A stretch of DNA of 7,532 nucleotides from Clostridia bacterium. Lineage in GTDB: Bacteria; Bacillota; Clostridia; RUG12999. The stretch lies in assembly GCA_017502065.1 (NCBI GenBank), contig JAFVVU010000112.1:1-7532 (forward strand), in the 5' to 3' direction. Each line of letters starts with the position of its first letter. Position 1 is the first letter of the stretch. Both the position numbers and the translations under genes were made by a program. Below, in pieces: positions 1 through 5,371 of the stretch. The notes under the pieces are model-generated. The model was not told where the DNA came from. It worked only from the letters and a program-made list of their open reading frames with translations, and ran no database searches.

Positions 1-27
1 AATCCGCATAAAGTCAATGTTTTTTAT

Positions 28-54
28 AAAAAAAGCACCCGGCTTTAGCCGGGT
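28..54 (-). terminator. Rho-independent terminator of the isomerase-CLC operon
   Basis: Read on the minus strand just past the CLC stop codon, ACCCGGC and GCCGGGT form a perfect 7-bp GC-rich stem (37-43 with 48-54) around a 4-nt loop. A GC and a run of seven T follow (28-34). This is a textbook intrinsic terminator placed 7 bp after the stop. The 27 bases to its left hold no gene I can support. Confidence 0.9.
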
Positions 55-61
55 ATACTCA

Positions 62-1291
62 TTATTCTTCATCAATATAGTTTGCATTAAGTTTTGAATA
101 AACAATTTTCTGACTTTTGTAAAGTCCGAAATTGCCCGACATCATATAACTTATTGCACATGTTATGCCAAACAGTAATATCCCCTGTCCGCCAAACACT
201 TCAATCCCAAGCAGAAGTGATGCAACCGGACAGTTAACAACACCGCAAAAGAGTGCAACAAACCCTATTGCCGCACCAATTACCGGATCAAGTCCTATCA
301 GCGGCGCAAGTGCGCATCCGAAGGTTGAGCCCACAAAAAATGCAGGTACAATTTCGCCGCCTTTAAAGCCTGCCGCCAGCGTTACTGCCGTAAACGCTAT
401 TTTAAGCACAAAGGCTTCCGGTTTTGCAATTCCTGAAAATGCATTTGAAATTATGTTCATTCCGGCACCGTTATAATCGGTACCGATAAGCATTGTGGCT
501 ATTACTATAACTGCACTTCCGGCAATAGTACGGAGGTATATATTCGGCACCCATTTTTTTGCCGCTTTCTCCAGATGTTTTATCGCACTGCAAAAGCCAA
601 TTGCAACAAGTGCGCACAAAGTTGCAAGAAGAATGGTTTGTAGAACCACCGGCACGGAAAGTGTGTCTGGCAAGGTTATATCAAACCTTACAGGTACAAC
701 ACCAAATCCAAGTGAAATCACATATGCCGCAATTGCTGATGCCACACACGGCAGAAGTGCCGCATAATGCATAACCCCTACCATCGATACTTCAAGTGCA
801 AAGAATGCCGCCGCAAGTGGTGTGCCAAAAAGTGCCGCAAACACCGCGCTCATTCCGGCCATAACAATTATATGGATATCGCCTTTTTTCAGGCGCACTG
901 CCTTACCAAGATTATATCCGATACTTCCTCCAAGCTGAAGTGCCGCACCTTCTCTTCCGGCTGAACCACCAAGCAAATGTGTTATCACCGTACTTACAAA
1001 GATAAGCGGTAACATAATAAGCGGTACTTTTTCTTTGCCGCTTACTGAATCAATAACACGGTTTGTATCAATCTTTCCCTGTGATTTGAAAAGTCTGTAC
1101 ATACCGGCAATCAAAAGTCCGCCAAACGGAAGCAGAAATATAATCCATATGTGTGCAGTTCGAAGTTCCGTTACATAGTCTACTGCTTTATGAAAAATAC
1201 TGCCGACTATTCCGCCGGCAGCTCCAACTATTAACGATAACAATATCCATTTCAGAAATGTTTTTATGTACATTAATACGTTTTTTGTCAA
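62..1291 (-). CDS. CLC-family anion channel/transporter (voltage-gated chloride channel family), CLC-F-like
   Basis: Integral membrane protein of 409 residues with about ten or more hydrophobic segments, matching a CLC core with no C-terminal CBS or TrkA-C domain. The family hallmark GREGxxxQ is at residues 112-119, so E114 is the external gating glutamate. The second signature, GFKGGEIVPAFF, spans 308-319. Tyr391 near the C-terminus probably corresponds to the anion-pore tyrosine. In E. coli ClC the second signature reads GGIFAP and the internal proton glutamate follows another glutamate. Here the motif has Glu313 and the internal position appears to be Val168 (after E167). By my recollection a GGE motif is typical of fluoride-exporting CLC-F proteins, so the ion could be fluoride or chloride. 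The start is TTG at 1289-1291, chosen because GAAGGG lies 11 nt upstream; the next in-frame ATG (residue 7) would be 29 nt away. The gene follows the isomerase by 5 nt and is surely co-transcribed. Family assignment is firm; substrate is not. Confidence 0.9.
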   Translation of the reverse strand: MTKNVLMYIKTFLKWILLSLIVGAAGGIVGSIFHKAVDYVTELRTAHIWIIFLLPFGGLLIAGMYRLFKSQGKIDTNRVIDSVSGKEKVPLIMLPLIFVSTVITHLLGGSAGREGAALQLGGSIGYNLGKAVRLKKGDIHIIVMAGMSAVFAALFGTPLAAAFFALEVSMVGVMHYAALLPCVASAIAAYVISLGFGVVPVRFDITLPDTLSVPVVLQTILLATLCALVAIGFCSAIKHLEKAAKKWVPNIYLRTIAGSAVIVIATMLIGTDYNGAGMNIISNAFSGIAKPEAFVLKIAFTAVTLAAGFKGGEIVPAFFVGSTFGCALAPLIGLDPVIGAAIGFVALFCGVVNCPVASLLLGIEVFGGQGILLFGITCAISYMMSGNFGLYKSQKIVYSKLNANYIDEE

Positions 1292-1296
1292 ATTAA

Positions 1297-1875
1297 TTAG
1301 ATCCCTTCGGGTTTTGTTTCGAGTTTAAGCGGAAAATCGCCGAGTTTGTTTACTTTGAAACCATTTTTCTTATATTCTTCATAATCAAACTCTTCAAGCT
1401 CGTCAATTGCAAGTTTATGGAATTCATAGAAGTTTTTCCACCATTCATAACCTGAACCGAGTTCTGCATTAAGATATGCATCAGCGATATCGCAGCCCAT
1501 TGCAGGAGCAACATAAAATGCGCCCATTGCAAGAACGTTTACGCCGTTACCTGTGATTGCACGAAGTGCTGCAGGAACGCTTTCAACAACACCTGCATGT
1601 ACATGTGGACATTTGCTTGCCGCAATGTGAATACCCATTCCTGTACCGCAGAAAAGAAGTGCTCTTTCAAATTCGCCTTCTGAAATTGTTGCACCTACAC
1701 GAAGACCAACTCTGTGGAACATAAGGTCTGTATCATTAGGGTCAGAATCAGCTTTTACGCCAAGGTCTGTTACTTCCCATCCTTTTTTCTTGAGATGTTC
1801 AACAACAGCTTCTTTAAGCGGAAAACCCGCAAAGTCTGCACCTACAACTATTTTTTTGTCTTTTACCATTTTCAT
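1297..1875 (-). CDS. RpiB/LacA/LacB-family sugar-phosphate isomerase, long form
   Basis: Cytoplasmic protein of 192 residues in the ribose-5-phosphate isomerase B fold family, whose members interconvert aldose and ketose phosphates. The N-terminal strand VVGADFAGFPLK (residues 10-21) matches the family's GxDHAGxxLK. The catalytic loop FCGTGMGIHIAASK (75-88) keeps the cysteine base (Cys76) and the phosphate/anion loop GTGMG. NVLAMGAFYV (113-122) matches the NVLAxGxRVV strand. Departures: the usual His after the first Asp is Phe15, and the RxHN segment that supplies an Arg and a ring-opening His in E. coli RpiB reads about ITGN (107-110). The chain extends about 45-50 residues past the usual end (roughly 143-192), like the longer subgroup with an extra C-terminal domain. 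The substrate may therefore not be ribose 5-phosphate, and I give no symbol. The start at 1873-1875 follows AGGAGGG by 9 nt; an ATG further upstream at 1915-1917 lies inside the promoter. First gene of the operon with the CLC gene. Confidence 0.88.
   Translation of the reverse strand: MKMVKDKKIVVGADFAGFPLKEAVVEHLKKKGWEVTDLGVKADSDPNDTDLMFHRVGLRVGATISEGEFERALLFCGTGMGIHIAASKCPHVHAGVVESVPAALRAITGNGVNVLAMGAFYVAPAMGCDIADAYLNAELGSGYEWWKNFYEFHKLAIDELEEFDYEEYKKNGFKVNKLGDFPLKLETKPEGI
1303..1308 (-). promoter_or_regulatory. Ribosome binding site for the CLC gene, deciding a TTG start
   Basis: GAAGGG on the minus strand lies inside the last codons of the isomerase gene (Glu-Gly-Ile-stop) and 11 nt before TTG 1289-1291. 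No better Shine-Dalgarno sequence precedes the downstream ATG at 1271-1273. The overlap suggests translation of the transporter is coupled to that of the isomerase. Confidence 0.6.
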
Positions 1876-1884
1876 AAGGATAAT

Positions 1885-1891
1885 CCCTCCT
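1885..1891 (-). promoter_or_regulatory. Ribosome binding site fixing the isomerase start
   Basis: A full AGGAGGG on the minus strand sits 9 nt before ATG 1873-1875. A second in-frame ATG at 1867-1869 would be 15 nt away, too far for the best fit. The ORF upstream of 1875 simply reads through this site and is not translated. Confidence 0.85.
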
Positions 1892-1907
1892 CTTTTTTTA
1901 TACTTAA

Positions 1908-1936
1908 ATTTTATCATTTTGGCATATATTTGTCAA
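1908..1936 (-). promoter_or_regulatory. Sigma-A-type promoter of the isomerase-CLC operon
   Basis: On the minus strand a perfect TTGACA (1931-1936) is followed after exactly 17 nt by TAAAAT (1908-1913), five of six matches to TATAAT. Transcription would begin near 1901, about 25 nt before the isomerase start codon and just upstream of its AGGAGGG. Confidence 0.8.
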
Positions 1937-1948
1937 GAAAATTATGTA

Positions 1949-1977
1949 TGTACTTTTTTGGAGAAATATGTTATACT
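1949..1977 (+). promoter_or_regulatory. Probable extended -10 promoter of the subtilase gene
   Basis: TGTTATACT (1969-1977) fits the extended -10 consensus TGnTATAAT, with TATACT at 1972-1977. Seventeen bases upstream, TGTACT (1949-1954) is a weak -35 with three of six matches. Start of transcription would be near 1984, giving a leader of about 24 nt. Its elements lie back to back with the minus-strand promoter at 1908-1936, so the two transcripts diverge without overlapping. Confidence 0.5.
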
Positions 1978-1994
1978 TATAGTAACATTATAAA

Positions 1995-2001
1995 AGAAGG
2001 G
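1995..2001 (+). promoter_or_regulatory. Ribosome binding site fixing the subtilase start
   Basis: AGAAGGG ends 6 nt before ATG 2008-2010, and the signal peptide begins exactly at that codon. The same frame is open back to 1714, but that stretch runs antisense through the isomerase gene and its promoter and has no start signal of its own. Confidence 0.8.
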
Positions 2002-2007
2002 TTCATT

Positions 2008-4878
2008 ATGGCAAAAAAAATTATATGTATCTTTTTATCTTTAATATTACTTTGCTATAGCATATCTGCAAACGAATGGTTCTGTTATGAAACCCAATCA
2101 GAAAAGGTTACGTTCATTGTAGAGGTAGAGGAAACTTCGGGTTCTTATTCAGGAAAAACCTTGTTTTCTGCCAATAAAGCGCAAACCCGAAAAAATGTTA
2201 TGTCCGCTATTACTGAAGAGGTTTCCTCCGAAGCTGAAATCGGATATGTTTATACCAAGCTGTTTAACGGATTTTCAGTAGAAGCAGATTTAAATAAGCT
2301 TGAAGAAATATGCGCTCTTCCCGGCGTAAAAAATGTATATATTGCATCAAGAAAACATCTGCCGGAGCCGATGATGACATCGGCAGGGGACCTTACGGGA
2401 ACCTCCTGTTCATATAATCTCGGTTATGACGGCGAAGGCACTGTTATTGCAATACTTGATGCCGGTTGTGATACGGATCATCCGTTTTTTGCATCCGCAC
2501 CGGATAACCCGAAATATTCAAGCGATAACATTGATGCATTTATTTCAAATAATTCACTTCATTCGGGCATTACATCTGCAAGTCAAGTTTACATAAACGC
2601 CAAAATTCCTTATGCATACAACTATGCCGAAAGCGGAACAGACGTGTATTATTCCAACATTTCACATGGAACACATGTTGCCGGAATTGCCGCAGGCAAA
2701 AACGGCATTGCCGCCGACGGAAGTACATTTTCAGGTGTTGCGCCCGAAGCACAGCTTCTTATTATGACATGCGCAACGTCGGAGGGTGAGTTTCCCGAAG
2801 AAGCAATTCTTGCCGCTATTGAAGATGCGTATACTCTTGGTGCAGATGTTATAAACATGAGTTTCGGAAGCGATTATGCCGATTCCACCGGTGACAGTGC
2901 ATTAAATCAGATGATAGAAAATGCAAAAGCTGCAGGTGTTGCAATTATTGCCGCCGCAGGAAATGCATCCCGTGGATTTGAAAATCAGACGCCTTATACA
3001 ATAAATCCCGATTACTCCGCAAGCGGAACACCAAATGGGTTTTCATCTGTAACCTCTGTTGCAAGCGCAGATAATACTGCATACTCTTCCGCCGGTAAAG
3101 TATCGTATTATTCTTCATGGGGTGTGGATTCAAGACTTGAACTGAAACCCGAAATCACAGCACCGGGAAGAGGAATTTATTCTTCTGTACCGGATGATAA
3201 ATATGATTATTCCAACGGAACATCAATGGCATCGCCGCATATGGCAGGTATTTATGCCCTTGCGGCTGAATATTACACTACTGACCCTTTTACCGAAGAA
3301 TATAACAACCTTGCAAATAAAGTAGATTTAATTGAAAATCTTGCCATGAACTCGGCAGACATTATTATGCAGGCAAATGGTACACCATACTCTCCCAGGG
3401 TTCAGGGCGCCGGTCTTGTCAATATGGAAAAGCTGATAAACAGCCGTGTTATTTTAACCGGCAATTCCGGCAAGGCAAAGCTTAGTCTTGGCGATAATAT
3501 CGGCAGTGAATTAATACTTCGGTTTGACATTACAAACATTGGCAATGATGAAATTATTTTTGACAGTATATCCTTTGATGTACTTACAGACGGCCATACA
3601 TCTGCAGGCAAGGTAAGCAGCAGCATTCCTGTTCCGTTTACAATTTCAGCTGCGCCAACATCTGTTGCGGTTGCATCAGGTGAAACATACACTTTTGAAG
3701 CAAGCCTTACTCTTGATGAAGACTTTCTCGCCGGAAACACAGAAGTTTTTACAAACGGATTTTTTATTGACGGATTTGTTACTTTGGAAGGAGAAAATGT
3801 TACATCCTCTTCCCTGCCATTTACAGGCTTTTACGGCGATTTTTCCGCTGCGCCGGTATTCGACTCTACTCTTTATGATGAGAACGGAAGCAGCCTTGTT
3901 TCAACCGAAGAAACGGTCGTAGGCGGAACATTTCTTGCAATGACAAACGGCAGCAGATATATGCCACTTGGAATGAATTCGTTTGATACAGATATTGTTG
4001 ATGAAAAATATGTTGCATATTCTCCATCAACCGGATACGGACTGCGGTTTTTCGGAAGAAACCTTCGTGCCGTTTCTTCTCTTACATTCAGCATTTTAAA
4101 CGAAAGCGGCCAAACGGTAATATCAGCAACATCAACAGGACTGCTTGATAAATATATAAAGTATTATTACACATTCCCTGCAAGCAGATTTTCTTCACTT
4201 GCCGAAGGTAACTATACATTCCGTATTGGTGGCACGTTTGTTGGTTCATCCACTATAACAGATACACTTGAAATTCCCCTGGTAATTGATAATACTGCAC
4301 CTGAAATTATTGGTGCAAGTTACGACTCCGTAAATAAAACCGTTACTGTTATGGCAAAGGACAATCATTTCATATCCGGTATTCAGGTAGGTTATACAAA
4401 TTCTGCAAACCAGGCTAAAATTGCAAAAGCTGCAGTTGATAATGAAACTGATATTTCGAGCGGTCTTGTTACAAAAACGCTGAACGTAAGCGACGTTGCA
4501 GATCCTGAAAACATTCAGATTTCGTGTACGGACTATGCATCCAACAGCGTGTATGTGCCTCTCAATTTATATACCGATACAATAGGAGCTGAGCTTGTAG
4601 GATTAAACAGACTTGAAACTGTCACACAGGCTACATTTACCATAAGGAACAATACTTCCACCGATGTTACCGCAAAACTTATTGCCGCATTTTTCGATGA
4701 ATCGGGCGAACTTATTGCAACAAGTTCCTCTGTAAAAACTCTTGCCGCATCTGTTCCGGCAACTATCCCCTACGGACTTCTTGCAGACACAAGAGATGCC
4801 AAATACATACGGTTGTTCATATGGACACCATCGTCCATGATACCGATTGATACTGCAAAAATATTTAATTTAAATTAA
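2008..4878 (+). CDS. Secreted subtilisin-like serine protease (S8 family, C5a peptidase/lactocepin-like)
   Basis: Exported endopeptidase of 956 residues. A signal peptide (Lys3-Lys4, hydrophobic 5-19, probable cut after Ala21) leads into an I9-type propeptide at about 34-118, an intramolecular chaperone and inhibitor. The S8 catalytic set is complete: Asp151 in ILDAGCD, His220 in SHGTHVAG, oxyanion Asn319 in AAAGNAS, Ser406 in NGTSMASPHMAG. The 69-residue Asp-to-His spacing and the IPYAYNYAE strand resemble the C5a peptidase/lactocepin group. Residues about 480-615 form an Fn3-like domain ending in the group's typical GFYGDFSAAPVFD. A beta-sandwich domain starts near VIDNTAPEI (about 759) and a final one fills about 859-956. 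Unlike C5a peptidase and PrtP, no protease-associated domain separates Asn319 from Ser406 (87 residues). There is no LPXTG motif, S-layer domain or C-terminal membrane segment, so the enzyme is probably released. Likely role: degrading extracellular protein; the target is unknown. Monocistronic, divergent from the isomerase operon. Confidence 0.93.
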   Translation: MAKKIICIFLSLILLCYSISANEWFCYETQSEKVTFIVEVEETSGSYSGKTLFSANKAQTRKNVMSAITEEVSSEAEIGYVYTKLFNGFSVEADLNKLEEICALPGVKNVYIASRKHLPEPMMTSAGDLTGTSCSYNLGYDGEGTVIAILDAGCDTDHPFFASAPDNPKYSSDNIDAFISNNSLHSGITSASQVYINAKIPYAYNYAESGTDVYYSNISHGTHVAGIAAGKNGIAADGSTFSGVAPEAQLLIMTCATSEGEFPEEAILAAIEDAYTLGADVINMSFGSDYADSTGDSALNQMIENAKAAGVAIIAAAGNASRGFENQTPYTINPDYSASGTPNGFSSVTSVASADNTAYSSAGKVSYYSSWGVDSRLELKPEITAPGRGIYSSVPDDKYDYSNGTSMASPHMAGIYALAAEYYTTDPFTEEYNNLANKVDLIENLAMNSADIIMQANGTPYSPRVQGAGLVNMEKLINSRVILTGNSGKAKLSLGDNIGSELILRFDITNIGNDEIIFDSISFDVLTDGHTSAGKVSSSIPVPFTISAAPTSVAVASGETYTFEASLTLDEDFLAGNTEVFTNGFFIDGFVTLEGENVTSSSLPFTGFYGDFSAAPVFDSTLYDENGSSLVSTEETVVGGTFLAMTNGSRYMPLGMNSFDTDIVDEKYVAYSPSTGYGLRFFGRNLRAVSSLTFSILNESGQTVISATSTGLLDKYIKYYYTFPASRFSSLAEGNYTFRIGGTFVGSSTITDTLEIPLVIDNTAPEIIGASYDSVNKTVTVMAKDNHFISGIQVGYTNSANQAKIAKAAVDNETDISSGLVTKTLNVSDVADPENIQISCTDYASNSVYVPLNLYTDTIGAELVGLNRLETVTQATFTIRNNTSTDVTAKLIAAFFDESGELIATSSSVKTLAASVPATIPYGLLADTRDAKYIRLFIWTPSSMIPIDTAKIFNLN

Positions 4879-4881
4879 CAA

Positions 4882-4913
4882 AAAATTCCCCGTACTGTTG
4901 TACGGGGAATTTT
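4882..4913. terminator. Bidirectional intrinsic terminator between convergent genes
   Basis: A perfect 14-bp stem (4882-4895 with 4900-4913) around a TGTT loop has a CCCCGTAC/GTACGGGG core flanked by A-tracts on the left and T-tracts on the right. Either strand therefore reads as a GC-rich hairpin followed by Ts. It lies in the 45-bp gap between the subtilase stop and the ACT-protein stop and can serve both transcripts. Confidence 0.9.
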
Positions 4914-4923
4914 AAATCCTGAA

Positions 4924-5355
4924 TTATAATTTTGCAATATCTGCTTCTGTGATAAGGTGGAATCCTGCATCTCCAAGAGCTTCTTCTGCAGCGGCATTAT
5001 CCTCTACACGAAGAACCACATAAGCATGTTTTTCCGTACGCGCCATGAATGCATACAGATATTCCATATTTATTCCTGCTTTATCAAGAACGCTAAGCGC
5101 ACTTGTGAGCTTTCCCGGTTCATCTCCGATTTTTACACCTACAACATCAGTTACTTTAATAAGATATCCTGCATCTGTAAGTGTTTTTTCTGCAGTTTTT
5201 TCATCATTTACTATAAGACGGAGAATTCCGAAATCCTGTGTTTCTGCAATAGAAAGCGCACGAAGATTAATATTGTTTAAAGCAAGTATATCTGTAATGG
5301 ATACAAGTGCCCCCTGTTTATTTTCAACAAATACTGTAAGCTGTTTGATTGCCAT
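4924..5355 (-). CDS. Tandem ACT-domain protein, partner of phenylacetate-CoA ligase
   Basis: Small cytoplasmic protein of 143 residues made of two ACT domains and nothing else. The first (about 1-68) begins IKQLTVFVENKQGAL, with the turn glycine Gly15. The second (about 70-143) has the matching turn DEPGKL (78-83, Gly81). ACT domains bind amino acids or other small ligands and usually act as allosteric sensors. Proteins of this size commonly lie beside phenylacetate-CoA ligase genes in anaerobic bacteria and archaea. Here the ligase ends 16 nt upstream and the AGGAGGG (5364-5370) lies in that gap, 8 nt before the ATG. Inference: it senses an aromatic amino acid and modulates the ligase or its pathway. 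No enzymatic domain is present, and the ligand cannot be read from sequence. Confidence 0.9.
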   Translation of the reverse strand: MAIKQLTVFVENKQGALVSITDILALNNINLRALSIAETQDFGILRLIVNDEKTAEKTLTDAGYLIKVTDVVGVKIGDEPGKLTSALSVLDKAGINMEYLYAFMARTEKHAYVVLRVEDNAAAEEALGDAGFHLITEADIAKL

Positions 5356-5363
5356 TTTCTAAA

Positions 5364-5370
5364 CCCTCCT
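5364..5370 (-). promoter_or_regulatory. Ribosome binding site of the ACT-protein gene
   Basis: A full AGGAGGG on the minus strand lies 8 nt before ATG 5353-5355 and 1 nt after the TAA of the ligase gene (5372-5374). This shows the two genes are read from one message with independent strong initiation at the second. Confidence 0.85.
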
Positions 5371-5371
5371 A

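Noticed and set aside
1876..1917. Isomerase start at the ATG 1915-1917
   Set aside because: It lies upstream of the predicted transcription start near 1901, within the promoter spacer, and the frame reads through the AGGAGGG that serves the ATG at 1875.
1876..1936. A fluoride or other riboswitch ahead of the isomerase-CLC operon
   Set aside because: The predicted leader is only about 25 nt and AT-rich, too short to hold a riboswitch.
1714..2007. N-terminal extension of the subtilase on the plus strand
   Set aside because: It is antisense to the isomerase coding sequence and crosses two promoters. The translated extension is rich in Phe, Tyr and Cys with no domain, while a good ribosome binding site and signal peptide begin at 2008.
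2035..2056. Lipoprotein signal at Cys16 of the protease (SLILLC)
   Set aside because: The residue before the cysteine is Leu, not Ala, Gly or Ser, so it does not fit a lipobox. A standard signal peptidase I site after Ala21 fits better.
4957..5362. Plus-strand open frames opposite the ACT-protein gene
   Set aside because: They are shadows of a clear ACT-domain gene, with no ribosome binding site and no recognisable domain.
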